From Denitrovibrio acetiphilus DSM 12809 (GTDB taxonomy: Bacteria > Chrysiogenota > Deferribacteres > Deferribacterales > Geovibrionaceae), in the NCBI RefSeq assembly GCF_000025725.1, contig NC_013943.1, positions 310,001 to 374,000 of the forward strand: 64,000 nucleotides of DNA, written 5' to 3'. The translations under genes and the position numbers were made by a program. This document shows, one piece after another, positions 1 to 8,445 of this stretch. The notes below the pieces were generated by a model, which saw only the letters and a list, made by a program, of their open reading frames with translations, ran no database searches and had not been told where the DNA came from. Position 1 is the stretch's first letter. Each line of letters opens with the position of its first letter.

Positions 1-1
1 C

Positions 2-1936
2 CCTAGTATCGTGTCATATCCTTCTCTTTTGCACTATGCTGATACAGGCGACAGTATTTTTCAGGTCTACAGTGATGATGGTGCGAACATGGATCTTGCG
101 GATAACGAGTCTATTAAGGTGAAGGCTCATGGTACCGGCATGACGGAGATGGGGTACATATATAACACTTCTGATGTGAATCTTGATCTTGCCAGTGACC
201 CGCAGCTTCTTGTTTATATCAATTCAAATCCGGTTACGCTTGAATATGGTGTGGATTTTAATACCATGGCAGAGCTTGCAAATGCACTTGAAACGCAGCT
301 TAATACAGCCGCAGGTGCAGCGGATTTCTCAGTTGCTGTAGTTGACGGTACCATTAATGTTACAAGAAATACTGTTGTCGGTGCTAATGTTTCTATCGAC
401 TCATTCAGTGGTTCACCACTGTTGGCAGTGGCAATGTCCGACCTCGCATCTGTTTATGACGATGCAGGCGATACTAAATCCAGTGATGAAATGTACTACG
501 AAAGTCAAATCTATGCCGGCAGAGATTTTACAACGCTGACAGAGCTTGCATCTGCAATTGAAGAGGCTATTGACGGTAACGTTATTCCTACAGATGAATT
601 CAATGTCACTTATGACAGTGCTACAGGTCAGTTTAACTATGTAATAGACAATACGCTGAACTCTGCTCTCGGCACACTTAGGCTTTCTGGGTTCTCTCTG
701 GATAAAGCTTACAGTGGGACAGTTTTTGAGAATAATATAGTTCCTGCCGGTGCAGTGATTGAAGCTGTATACGGTACTACAGATACGGAACTGAGCAATA
801 CATTTCTGCGTACAGCTCAGGATGACGACCCGCTGACAGAGCTTTTTACAAGTTCCGGCGACAGTCTTGGTCTTGACGCAACGGCTATTCTCCAGTTTTC
901 TGCTGGTGTTGCGGGAGAGAATCTGGCTGGTACGGCAACTATTCCGGCAGCGACATCAACACTTGATGACCTGAGAGAAGCTATCGCTGCCTATATGGGA
1001 TACGACTCTGCAACAGAAGACGATGTGTTACAGCACATTGCAAGCCTTGATAAAAATTCGGGCAAGCTTCAGATAACAGGGGAAAAAGGCAGCCCGAATG
1101 AAATAGACTTTGTGAAATTTGAAGTTGTCGGTTCAGGGACATATGACACTTTCTATGACTATTACGAGTATAATACTGTTCAGGAAGCCAAAGGCGGTAC
1201 TCTGACAACATCTCAGACAATCTATGATGCTCAGGGTAATGCGCATACAGTGCAGTATAATTTTGAAATGTCTGACTCGCTTGATAATGTATGGAAGCTG
1301 ACAGTTTCCACTCCTGATGATGGAGCTGAGATATCATTTAATGAAACAACGGGTAATCAGGTTTATATGCATTTTAATGCAAACGGATCTTTTAATTACC
1401 TTACAACTGAAAGTGGACAGAGAATAGCTTCCCTCTCAATGAACTATGATACAGGTGGCGGCGCCGGTGTTGTTTCAGATATTGAAATGGATCTCGGTAC
1501 TGCCGGAAAATTTGACGGTATATACATATCCTCTGACGACAGCGGTATTACGAAGGCTGCTCAGGATGGATACGCCACAGGTCTTTTGGAGTCTACATTG
1601 TTTAACTCAAACGGAGAGATAATCGGTTACTATACTAACGGTCAGGTAGCAACTATCGCACAGATAGCTACTGCGACTTTTACAAACCCCGGAGGTCTTA
1701 CTAAAGTTGGGGATACGACTTTTCAGAAATCATCAAACTCTGGTGATCCAGCAATAGGCAGACCTGGTACAGGTTTCAGAGGAAAAGTAGCCGCAGAGAC
1801 ACTTGAAAACTCGAATGTGGATCTTTCAACTGAGTTTGTTAATATGATCACTACACAAAGGGGATTTCAGGCGAATTCAAGAGTAATCACTACATCTGAT
1901 GAGATGCTTCAGGAGCTCATGAGCCTTAAACGTTAA
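2..1936 (+). CDS. flgE: Flagellar hook protein FlgE (5' end cut by window)
   Basis: The frame is open from base 2 and has no stop before the window edge, so the N-terminus lies outside; the GTG at 11 is internal. The product is a large hook or hook-like protein of the FlgE/FlgF/FlgG family, which builds the joint between flagellar rod and filament. The last 40 residues carry the family's C-terminal signature (NVDLSTEFVNMITTQRGFQA, then NSRVITTSDEMLQEL), which forms the coiled-coil core. The long middle, rich in Thr, Ser, Asp and Gly, fits a surface-exposed hook domain, and the size (over 640 visible residues) points to FlgE rather than FlgG. An intrinsic terminator follows. Confidence 0.88.
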   Translation, partial: PSIVSYPSLLHYADTGDSIFQVYSDDGANMDLADNESIKVKAHGTGMTEMGYIYNTSDVNLDLASDPQLLVYINSNPVTLEYGVDFNTMAELANALETQLNTAAGAADFSVAVVDGTINVTRNTVVGANVSIDSFSGSPLLAVAMSDLASVYDDAGDTKSSDEMYYESQIYAGRDFTTLTELASAIEEAIDGNVIPTDEFNVTYDSATGQFNYVIDNTLNSALGTLRLSGFSLDKAYSGTVFENNIVPAGAVIEAVYGTTDTELSNTFLRTAQDDDPLTELFTSSGDSLGLDATAILQFSAGVAGENLAGTATIPAATSTLDDLREAIAAYMGYDSATEDDVLQHIASLDKNSGKLQITGEKGSPNEIDFVKFEVVGSGTYDTFYDYYEYNTVQEAKGGTLTTSQTIYDAQGNAHTVQYNFEMSDSLDNVWKLTVSTPDDGAEISFNETTGNQVYMHFNANGSFNYLTTESGQRIASLSMNYDTGGGAGVVSDIEMDLGTAGKFDGIYISSDDSGITKAAQDGYATGLLESTLFNSNGEIIGYYTNGQVATIAQIATATFTNPGGLTKVGDTTFQKSSNSGDPAIGRPGTGFRGKVAAETLENSNVDLSTEFVNMITTQRGFQANSRVITTSDEMLQELMSLKR

Positions 1937-1961
1937 TAAGTATGAAGTATCAGATTTTAAG

Positions 1962-1992
1962 GCCGCAGTTTTCATCAACTGCGGCTTTTTTT
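1962..1992 (+). terminator. Intrinsic terminator after flgE
   Basis: A perfect 9-bp stem (GCCGCAGTT / AACTGCGGC) with a 6-nt loop is followed by seven T. It separates the hook gene from the motor and export operon downstream. Confidence 0.93.
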
Positions 1993-2113
1993 GTATTTAT
2001 GTCTCTGTTTACAAATTTTCCGAAGCTTTATCAAAACATTATTTCTGTTGACTGATGCCTCGTAAGTCCTGTATCTTTAAGAGGAAAAGCTATATAATAT
2101 CATTGCATTAATT

Positions 2114-2146
2114 CACCGGGCAGCGGGTTTGTGACTGCCGGCGGTG
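2114..2146 (+). promoter_or_regulatory. Stem-loop in the motA leader
   Basis: GGCAG (2119-2123) pairs with CTGCC (2135-2139), and the flanking CACC (2114-2117) can pair with GGTG (2143-2146). This makes a nested GC-rich hairpin about 12 nt upstream of the motA ribosome-binding site GGAG (2159-2162). There is no U-run, so it is not a classic terminator. It could be a translational control or RNA-stability element. It does not match the conserved core of the c-di-GMP-I riboswitch. Confidence 0.4.
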
Positions 2147-2167
2147 CAGATTAAATCTGGAGAACCT

Positions 2168-2932
2168 ATGGATATCGCAACCATTGTTGGTACGTTACTG
2201 GCATACATACTCGTTGTTTCTGCGATGCTTATGGGAGCAGGTATCGGTCCTTATATTGATATTCCGTCTGTTCTCATTGTCATCGGAGGAGTGACCGGTA
2301 TTGTCTTTATGAGTTTCCCTATGGACAAAGCTCTGGGACTTATAAAGTTTGCAATGAAGACTATCAAGTATCCACTTGATGATCCCGCGTCACTCATCTC
2401 TCAGCTGGTAGAGTTTGCTGTTAAGGCAAGACGTGACGGGATACTGTCTCTGGAGTCTGCCGAAGACGAGGTTAAAGACGAGTTCCTCAAAAAAGGGATC
2501 AGGCTCGCAGTGGACGGCACTGAACCCGAAGTTATAAAGAATATTCTGGAAACAGAACTTGAATACATGGTAAGCAGGCATAAGCTTGGTGCCAGTGTAC
2601 TGGGCTGTATGGAAGCTTTTGGTCCTGCGATGGGTATGATAGGTACTCTTATCGGGCTTGTTGCTATGCTTCAGTCCATGGAGGATCCGAGCACAATCGG
2701 TCCTGCGATGGCTGTTGCCCTTCTTACTACTATGTACGGAGCTATGCTGGCAAACCTTTTTGCAGGTCCTTTCAGAATCAAAATCGAAGTACGCTCCGGT
2801 CAGGAACAGCTGCTCAGAGAGATTATGATCGGCGGTATTATGGCTATACAGGCGGGGGACAACCCAAGGATCGTTGAGCAGAAGCTGAACGCATATCTTC
2901 CGCCGTCACAGCGTAAGTCCCAGTTTGATTAA
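2168..2932 (+). CDS. motA: Flagellar motor stator protein MotA
   Basis: MotA is the ion-channel and torque-generating half of the MotA/MotB stator in the inner membrane. The 254-residue product has four membrane segments (about 5-22, 31-49, 143-167 and 178-202) and a large cytoplasmic loop containing the charged stretch near R88/R89 to E100 that meets FliG. Pro153 in 'FGPAMGMIGTLIGL' and Pro179 match the two conserved channel prolines. I chose the ATG at 2168 because GGAG lies 5 nt upstream; the frame is open further up to a GTG at 2144 that lacks a ribosome-binding site. It opens an operon running through fliQ. Confidence 0.95.
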   Translation: MDIATIVGTLLAYILVVSAMLMGAGIGPYIDIPSVLIVIGGVTGIVFMSFPMDKALGLIKFAMKTIKYPLDDPASLISQLVEFAVKARRDGILSLESAEDEVKDEFLKKGIRLAVDGTEPEVIKNILETELEYMVSRHKLGASVLGCMEAFGPAMGMIGTLIGLVAMLQSMEDPSTIGPAMAVALLTTMYGAMLANLFAGPFRIKIEVRSGQEQLLREIMIGGIMAIQAGDNPRIVEQKLNAYLPPSQRKSQFD

Positions 2933-2979
2933 GGGCAGCCTTTAAGTTTAGAGGGTGTCGATAAACCCTCAGAGGATAT

Positions 2980-3723
2980 ATGGGAAAAAAGAAGTGCGAA
3001 GAGTGTAAACCGGGTGCTCCGATGTGGATGAGTACATTTAGTGATATGGCAACACTCCTTATGACATTTTTTATTCTGCTGCTTTCAATGGCTTCCATGG
3101 ACAAGAGGAAGATCAAAGTTGCCCTTGGGTCTCTGCAAGGATCTCTCGGGGTGCTGAAAGAGGGCAATAAAACTGAGATGACTCAAGAAGATATAATGTC
3201 CAGACTCTCCTTTGTGCAGAATGTGCGTTCTGTTCAGAGAAAAGTAACAAAGAGTCTGCGTGAATATGTTAAAAGTGCGCAAATGTCGCAGGTTGTGACA
3301 ATCGCCGAGACTAAGAAAGGCGTCTCTGTGCGCATACTCGACAAGATGCTTTTTAAATCCGGGAGTGCTGAAATTCTCGATCAGGGGAAGCCGCTTCTGG
3401 ATAAGCTTGCGGCGGTTATAGAAGAATCACCTTTCAATATCATGGTGGAAGGTCATACTGATGACATCCCCATAAGTACAGCACTTTACCCTTCTAACTG
3501 GGAACTTTCTACGGCAAGAGCCGTTTCTGTGGTAAAATATTTCATGAGTAAAGATGTCAGTGCGCAGAGGCTTTCTGCCTCAGGTTATGCGGAATATCAT
3601 CCCGTAACACCAAATATCAGCGCTGCAAGCAGAGAGAAAAACAGGCGTGTGGAGGTAAACTTCATCAGTCCTGAGCTTGCTGAGTCTAATAAACAAATCT
3701 TCGATGAAGAGAACGGGGAGTAG
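2980..3723 (+). CDS. motB: Flagellar motor stator protein MotB
   Basis: MotB pairs with MotA and anchors the stator to peptidoglycan. The 247-residue product has a short cytoplasmic N-terminus, one membrane helix (about 17-38) holding the essential ion-carrying Asp22 ('STFSDMATLLMTFF'), and a periplasmic OmpA-like peptidoglycan-binding domain (about 125-230, with 'VEGHTDDIPI' and 'NRRVEVNF'). AGAGGA precedes the ATG. The gene lies 47 nt after motA and 4 nt before fliL. Confidence 0.95.
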   Translation: MGKKKCEECKPGAPMWMSTFSDMATLLMTFFILLLSMASMDKRKIKVALGSLQGSLGVLKEGNKTEMTQEDIMSRLSFVQNVRSVQRKVTKSLREYVKSAQMSQVVTIAETKKGVSVRILDKMLFKSGSAEILDQGKPLLDKLAAVIEESPFNIMVEGHTDDIPISTALYPSNWELSTARAVSVVKYFMSKDVSAQRLSASGYAEYHPVTPNISAASREKNRRVEVNFISPELAESNKQIFDEENGE

Positions 3724-3727
3724 AATT

Positions 3728-4261
3728 ATGGCAGAAGATGAAAAAGGGAAAGATGAAGAATCGTCTGAAGGAAAAAAGAAGAGCGGCGGTGCGCTGAAAC
3801 TTATTATTGTAATACTGCTTTTGCTTATAATACTTGGAGTGCTTGGCGGGGCTGGCTATATGTTTTTTATGAAACCTAAGCCTGATGCCGCTGCCGAGGT
3901 TCAGCCTGCGAAAAAAGCAGCTGCACCCAAGAAAGAAGTGAAAGAGGGGGGCGGTATCGGCTCGCTTTATCCGCTCGAAAACTTCATTGTAAATATGGCT
4001 GACACCGGCGGTACAAGATATCTCCGTGTCACTCTCCAGCTTGAACTTGATGATACAAAAAAGTTTGCAGAAGCACTTGATATGCGCAAACCACAGCTCA
4101 GGGACGCTATTCTTACGGTGCTTGCGTCTAAAAGATATGAAGAGGTTAGCTCCGCTCAGGGGAAACTAATTCTTAAGCAGGAGCTTCTGCGGAGGCTGAA
4201 CAGCCTTGTGACAGAGGGGACTATTGTAAACATATATTTCACTGAGTTTGTTGCTCAGTAA
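3728..4261 (+). CDS. fliL: Flagellar basal body-associated protein FliL
   Basis: FliL surrounds the stator and supports motor torque. The 177-residue product has a Lys/Glu-rich cytoplasmic N-terminus, one membrane helix ('LIIVILLLLIILGVLGG', about 26-45), an Ala/Lys/Pro linker and a periplasmic FliL domain ('YPLENFIVNMADTGGTRYLRV'). The start at 3728 has GGGGAG upstream; the same frame extends further up inside motB without a ribosome-binding site. It is tightly packed between motB and fliN. Confidence 0.92.
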   Translation: MAEDEKGKDEESSEGKKKSGGALKLIIVILLLLIILGVLGGAGYMFFMKPKPDAAAEVQPAKKAAAPKKEVKEGGGIGSLYPLENFIVNMADTGGTRYLRVTLQLELDDTKKFAEALDMRKPQLRDAILTVLASKRYEEVSSAQGKLILKQELLRRLNSLVTEGTIVNIYFTEFVAQ

Positions 4262-4270
4262 GGGGTTCGT

Positions 4271-4558
4271 ATGACAGAGGTGGAACTTGCCAAGAATGAG
4301 TTTGGCGAGGTTCTTTTTGATATTGATGTTGAGCTTGGGCGTAAGATGGTAAAAGTGCGTGAACTGCTCAACTGGGAAAAAGGGACTATACTTAAGTTTA
4401 CGAAAACGTCCGGTGAGCCTGTGGATTTTCTCGTTAACGGCAAGCCGCTGGCACTGGGTGAAATAATGGTTTTGGACGAACGATTTGCAGTTCGGATTAC
4501 AGAAATACTGGAAAAGGAAGACCTCACAGAGATGTACAAGAATGGCATGTACCGTTAG
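4271..4558 (+). CDS. fliN: Flagellar motor switch protein FliN (SpoA domain)
   Basis: FliN lies at the base of the C-ring, where it helps switch rotation and docks export cargo. The 95-residue protein is essentially one SpoA/FliMN_C domain. Typical elements are 'DIDVELGRKMVKVRELLNWEKGT', split here as DIDVELGRK followed by VRELLNWEKGT, and 'PVDFLVNGKPLALGEIMVLD' with 'FAVRITEI' at the end. It is shorter than many FliN proteins because it lacks an N-terminal extension. No fliM is seen in this window. Its 3' end overlaps fliO by 17 nt. Confidence 0.9.
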   Translation: MTEVELAKNEFGEVLFDIDVELGRKMVKVRELLNWEKGTILKFTKTSGEPVDFLVNGKPLALGEIMVLDERFAVRITEILEKEDLTEMYKNGMYR

Positions 4559-5324
4559 ATATCTGCTGCTTTTCATTCTGCTGACAAGTGTACCCGCAAT
4601 GGCTGCGGGTGTCATATATGATGTGGATAACAGCAGTCTGAGCATAAAAATCAGCTTCAGCAAAGGTTACTCAAATGTAAATACCCTGAAGCTGGATAAA
4701 AGCTATGTCATAAGCTTTGAGACGAACGAGGAACTGAGTTTTGAACAGACATTCTGGGATATGCCTGTTAAGTCTGCTTATGTAACCTCGGACGGTACAA
4801 GAAAGCGTTTCATTGCTGAGTTTGACAGAGACGTTATTGTTCCTGAAGTCAGCTCACAGGAAGGTCTTTTAAAGATAAACTTCCCATTTCCGAAAGGAAC
4901 TGTGGAAGAACCTCTTGTCGGTACAAAAGCATACGCAAAGATGATATGGGGACTTCTCATTATTCTTGCTGTTATGCTGTTTTCTTTCTGGCTTTTGAAA
5001 TCGTTTTTCAAAAAACAAGTTCTTACTGATATACCCGGGACAGGGCGGCTGCTCGGGAAGGCAGATCTTGACATCAGAAAGAGCCTTTATTTCTACGAAA
5101 TAGACGAAACAATATACATCATAGGTGTAACAGATGCATCTATGAACCTAATAGATAAGATAAGCGGAGAGGATGAAGCATCGCGCATCAAGGCAGGTTT
5201 TTCTAAGAAGAATGATTTTTCATCATATATGCATTTCTTTAAAAAACAGCCGAGTATCAAAGATGAAGTTGAAATATCCAGAACCACAATAAACGAGAGG
5301 TTAAAGTCATTAAGAAAACGCTGA
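4542..5324 (+). CDS. fliO: Flagellar biosynthesis protein FliO (divergent)
   Basis: This is the expected position for fliO, between fliN and fliP. The 260-residue product has an N-terminal signal or membrane segment ('YLLLFILLTSVPAMA'), a beta-rich periplasmic region of about 110 residues, a second membrane helix near 133-155 ('MIWGLLIILAVMLFSFW') and a cytoplasmic FliO-like tail ('LDIRKSLYFYEIDETIYIIGV'). FliO assists assembly of the FliP pore. The periplasmic extension is larger than in enterobacterial FliO. The start at 4542 lies inside fliN; coupling to fliN translation is likely. Confidence 0.8.
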   Translation: MACTVRYLLLFILLTSVPAMAAGVIYDVDNSSLSIKISFSKGYSNVNTLKLDKSYVISFETNEELSFEQTFWDMPVKSAYVTSDGTRKRFIAEFDRDVIVPEVSSQEGLLKINFPFPKGTVEEPLVGTKAYAKMIWGLLIILAVMLFSFWLLKSFFKKQVLTDIPGTGRLLGKADLDIRKSLYFYEIDETIYIIGVTDASMNLIDKISGEDEASRIKAGFSKKNDFSSYMHFFKKQPSIKDEVEISRTTINERLKSLRKR

Positions 5325-6055
5325 TGGTGCTGTTTCTGCTGGCTATCCCATTCACAGCGGTGCTGGCGGCAGACCCTATACCTTTTCCCGCTTTCAGATT
5401 CGGCATGGAGCAGGCGAATAGCCCGCAGGATGTTGCTGTCACTATACAAATAATGCTGCTCATGACTTTTATCTCAATCGCTCCCGGATTTCTTGTTCTT
5501 ATGACGTCATTTACAAGGATTGTGATAGTTTTTTCATTGCTAAGAACAGCGATGGGGACAAGCCAGATGCCCCCCAATCAGGTGCTTTTGAGTCTGGCGC
5601 TTATTCTGACATTTTATATTATGAATCCAGTGTTTACAGAGATGTATAATAAAGGATTGGGGCCATATTTTGAAGAGACTATAACATTTCAGGAGATGGT
5701 TTCCGAAGTTAAGAAGCCGTTGCGTAAATTTATGCTTTATAATACAAGAAAGCAGGATGTCCGCACATTTCTCAGTATCAGCGGAGAGGCGAGACCGAAA
5801 ACTGCTGACGATATACCAGATCTCGTGCTTTTGTCCTCCTTTGTAGTGAGTGAGCTTACCACAGCGTTCCAGATGGGATTTTTGCTTTTTCTGCCTTTTC
5901 TTATCATAGATTTTGTTGTGGCGAGTGTGCTTTTGTCCATGGGTATGATGATGCTGCCCCCCGTAATGATATCTGTTCCGTTTAAGATAATGCTTTTTGT
6001 CCTGGTAGACGGGTGGGGGCTTATTGTAACCTCAATTGTGAAAAGTTTCGGGTGA
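5324..6055 (+). CDS. fliP: Flagellar export gate protein FliP
   Basis: FliP forms the core of the export gate with FliQ and FliR. The 243-residue sequence has the family hallmarks 'PGFLVLMTSFTRIVIVFSLLR', split as PGFLVLMTSF and TRIVIVFSLLR, then 'MPPNQVLLSLALILTF' and 'DFVVASVLLSMGMMMLPP'. It starts with a signal peptide ending near 'TAVLAAD'. The ATG at 5324 overlaps the fliO stop (TGATG) but has no well-placed ribosome-binding site. An in-frame ATT at 5309 has GAGAGG 8 nt upstream and would give a better signal peptide (IKKTLMVLFLL). The true start may therefore be upstream. Confidence 0.95.
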   Translation: MVLFLLAIPFTAVLAADPIPFPAFRFGMEQANSPQDVAVTIQIMLLMTFISIAPGFLVLMTSFTRIVIVFSLLRTAMGTSQMPPNQVLLSLALILTFYIMNPVFTEMYNKGLGPYFEETITFQEMVSEVKKPLRKFMLYNTRKQDVRTFLSISGEARPKTADDIPDLVLLSSFVVSELTTAFQMGFLLFLPFLIIDFVVASVLLSMGMMMLPPVMISVPFKIMLFVLVDGWGLIVTSIVKSFG

Positions 6056-6058
6056 TAT

Positions 6059-6331
6059 ATGAGCGCTGACCTTGTTATTGACATGCTGGTTCAGGCACTG
6101 CAGCTCTCGCTTTTAGTTGCGGCTCCGATGCTGGGCATAGGACTCATTATCGGGCTTCTGATCAGTATATTTCAATCTGTAACGCAGATTCAGGAGATGA
6201 CGCTGACATTTATACCTAAGATCATAGGTGTTGTTGTGGCTGTTATGGTTTTTGCGCCTTGGATGGTTGACAAGATGATGGTTTACACTATCAATCTCTT
6301 CACCAACCTTGGTCAGTACATAGGCAAATGA
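6059..6331 (+). CDS. fliQ: Flagellar export gate protein FliQ
   Basis: FliQ is a 90-residue protein with two membrane helices that wraps around the FliP/FliR gate. The sequence shows 'LLVAAPMLGIGLIIGLLISI', 'FQSVTQIQEMTLTFIPKI' and 'FAPWMVDKMM', all characteristic of the family. It lies 3 nt after fliP, and its stop overlaps the next start by 4 nt (ATGA). No fliR is present in this window. Confidence 0.96.
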   Translation: MSADLVIDMLVQALQLSLLVAAPMLGIGLIIGLLISIFQSVTQIQEMTLTFIPKIIGVVVAVMVFAPWMVDKMMVYTINLFTNLGQYIGK

Positions 6332-7683
6332 GTCCTCTCAGGCTGTTTCTGATATCATTTTTCGTTTTAGTTTCTTTACCTGTTCTGGCTGCTGACCGAG
6401 CTGCTGTCTCTGCCGACAGACTAGCGCAGATTACCGCTGATGAACTGTTCAGTGTTAGTGCGGCTTTTGTTGCAGGTTCGGAGAACTATTCCGGAGGGTG
6501 GGCGGAACTTTCCGGAGTGAGAGATGATGTGCGCGATGTTGCAGAACTGCTGAAAGATGCGGGATTTACAGTTGAAACAAATATCAACCTTACCAGACAG
6601 GGTTACATAGACGCCCTTGATAAATTCTTCAGAAAATATGCCGGTAACAGAAAAGCAAGGCTGCTTGTTTATTACGCTGGTCATGGTCATACTCTTAAAA
6701 CCAACGAGGATAAAACCGGATATATTGTCCTCAGCAATGCCAAGGTTCCAGATAGAGACCTGAAAGGCTTCCTTGCAGGGAGCATTCCTATGGATTATTT
6801 CTCTGACAGAGCTAAGTCACTTAAAGCAAAACAGGTACTTTTCGTATTTGACAGTTGTTTCTCAGGTACTGTCTTTTCGACTATGCGGTCTGTTCCTGCG
6901 CTGGTTCTGGAGATGCTGCAAAAGCCTGTAAGGCAGTTTATCTCTTCCGGAACGGACGAACAGATGGTTCCTGACGAATCAGTTTTCAGGAGACGCTTTG
7001 TGACCGGACTGCGTGGTGGGGCTGATTCAGATAAAAACGGCATTATCACTGGTTCGGAACTTGGGACATATTTGAACCGTTCGGTGTCTGCATACTCCGG
7101 CGGGACGCAAACTCCGGTTTTTGGAAAGATGCCGGGGTATGAAGGTGAGTTTGTTTTTTTCACTCCGAAAGAGAAGCCGGTTCTGGCTAAGAAGGCAGTG
7201 CCATCAACTGAAAAGGGAGAGCTTTTAGCAATAATCAAAGAAAATCCTCATTCACCGGCAGCCTCTGAGGCACTGAAAAGACTTCGTGAAATAGACAAAA
7301 CCCTAAATAATCAACCACCTGTAAAAGTGCCCGAACGCAAAGACTTTGTGATGACTGCAAAATCTGCTCAATACGAGTCATTCGCAGATGATTTTTACCC
7401 ATATGTTATTATTGCGCCTGTGCCTGTTACTGCGGGGGGGAAGTCATATAAGGCAGCTTTCAGGATAAGAGCGAAAGATGCGGAATCATACAAAAGACTT
7501 TCTGTGAGAAAATTTATGCTGAAGTCAGTGCTTGCCCGCAGGCTGGGTGAAGCCAACCTGCAGGAAGCTGATGATATGGTCGAATTCAGGAGAGCAATAA
7601 GGCAGATAGCCAGAGATTCTTCTGACTGGGTATGCCCTGATTGCAGTGATAGAATTCCTGCTATTGCAGGTCTAAAGGGTTGA
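6328..7683 (+). CDS. Secreted caspase-family (C14) peptidase with EF-hand-like loop
   Basis: A signal peptide (about 1-22, ending PVLAAD) precedes a caspase-fold domain. The catalytic dyad is visible as His119 in 'YYAGHGH' and Cys177 in 'FVFDSCFSG'. Residues 233-244 (DSDKNGIITGSE) match a 12-residue EF-hand calcium loop at positions 1, 3, 5, 7, 9 and 12, which fits the calcium dependence known for many metacaspases. A linker (about 285-340) and a C-terminal region of about 110 residues ending with the pair 'CPDC' have no family I recognise. The start overlaps fliQ by 4 nt, so it is translationally coupled to flagellar export genes. A role in cleaving periplasmic proteins is inference. Confidence 0.85.
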   Translation: MSPLRLFLISFFVLVSLPVLAADRAAVSADRLAQITADELFSVSAAFVAGSENYSGGWAELSGVRDDVRDVAELLKDAGFTVETNINLTRQGYIDALDKFFRKYAGNRKARLLVYYAGHGHTLKTNEDKTGYIVLSNAKVPDRDLKGFLAGSIPMDYFSDRAKSLKAKQVLFVFDSCFSGTVFSTMRSVPALVLEMLQKPVRQFISSGTDEQMVPDESVFRRRFVTGLRGGADSDKNGIITGSELGTYLNRSVSAYSGGTQTPVFGKMPGYEGEFVFFTPKEKPVLAKKAVPSTEKGELLAIIKENPHSPAASEALKRLREIDKTLNNQPPVKVPERKDFVMTAKSAQYESFADDFYPYVIIAPVPVTAGGKSYKAAFRIRAKDAESYKRLSVRKFMLKSVLARRLGEANLQEADDMVEFRRAIRQIARDSSDWVCPDCSDRIPAIAGLKG

Positions 7684-8188
7684 TGACAAGCTGTTCATAC
7701 ATGGCTTCTATCTCGCCTATGTAGAGTCTGTGGTAGTCATCTCCTTTATAGAGTTTATTTATGAAATCAGCCTGGAAATTTTTCGGATCCAGATCCTGAA
7801 AATACAGTTTTTTGCAAACCATAGCTATCTTTGTCTCTTCGAAATATATCCCGTCACCGTCAAAGACAGGTGTAAGACCAGCTTCTTTAACCTTGTCGAT
7901 ATCCCTGCCTGATTTTGTACCACAGAGATTCAGAGCGTCACGATACTGATCGTCGAAAAAGGACAAAGTATAGTGGTCGTGCTTTTCCATAAATTCATAT
8001 GTGTATCTGTTCGGGCGAACGACGACAAAAGAAACATTCTTGTTCCACATGATGCCCATTCCGCCCCAGCTGGCAGTCATTGTATTGAACTTTTCTTTAT
8101 TTCCAGCGGTAATAAGCATCCAGTCATCATTAATCATAGTGAAAGGGTTTCCCATCAGTTTTGATGGTTCTACTTCTTTGAATCTCAT
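7661..8188 (-). CDS. Flavin reductase-like, FMN-binding split-barrel protein
   Basis: The 175-residue protein has the flavin reductase-like fold. The features are 'NPFTMINDDWMLITAGNKEKFNTMTASWGG' (an early strand pair with the flavin-contacting T-x-S-W motif), 'VSFVVVRPNRYTYEFME' and 'TLSFFDDQYRDALNLCGTKSGRD'. Such proteins bind FMN and reduce flavins or act as NAD(P)H:flavin oxidoreductases; the substrate here is unknown. The start at 8188 has a strong GGAGG 8 nt upstream. Its 3' end overlaps the caspase gene convergently by 23 nt. It is 1 nt from the cytochrome gene upstream, so the two are probably cotranscribed. Confidence 0.85.
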   Translation of the reverse strand: MRFKEVEPSKLMGNPFTMINDDWMLITAGNKEKFNTMTASWGGMGIMWNKNVSFVVVRPNRYTYEFMEKHDHYTLSFFDDQYRDALNLCGTKSGRDIDKVKEAGLTPVFDGDGIYFEETKIAMVCKKLYFQDLDPKNFQADFINKLYKGDDYHRLYIGEIEAMYEQLVINPLDLQ

Positions 8189-8189
8189 A

Positions 8190-8435
8190 TTATTTTCCTC
8201 CTGCAAGAAATGCTGCAACAGCATTGGTTTCAGCCGATGAAATGCTGAGTCCGTGTTTTTTCATTCGTTTGATTGTGCTTTGCCATTGAGCTGTTGATTT
8301 TTTTTTATTTAATGAAAGTGACGAGCTGTGGCATCCTGAGCATTTGCTGTAGAATATGTTTTCGCCGCTCTCAGCCGCAGCATAAAGTGTTGCTGCCGAT
8401 ATTATAGCCAGAGTTACTAATGCTGTTTTTAACAT
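8190..8435 (-). CDS. Small monoheme c-type cytochrome
   Basis: The 81-residue precursor has a signal peptide (about 1-21, ending YAAAES) and a single heme-attachment motif, C32-S-G-C-H36. A methionine near residue 57 could be the distal heme ligand. After processing it would be only about 60 residues, smaller than class I cytochromes, and similar to sulfite-oxidase-like or cytochrome c-553-type mini-domains. It acts in the periplasm in electron transfer. AAGGAG precedes the ATG. The flavin reductase gene lies 1 nt downstream. Confidence 0.85.
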   Translation of the reverse strand: MLKTALVTLAIISAATLYAAAESGENIFYSKCSGCHSSSLSLNKKKSTAQWQSTIKRMKKHGLSISSAETNAVAAFLAGGK

Positions 8436-8445
8436 GCCCGTCTCC

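Noticed and set aside
2101-2167. c-di-GMP (GEMM) riboswitch before motA
   Set aside because: The conserved GEMM core sequences are absent; only a simple nested hairpin is present.
4166-4663. Minus-strand frame across fliL/fliN/fliO
   Set aside because: Antisense to three recognisable flagellar genes, with no start signal.
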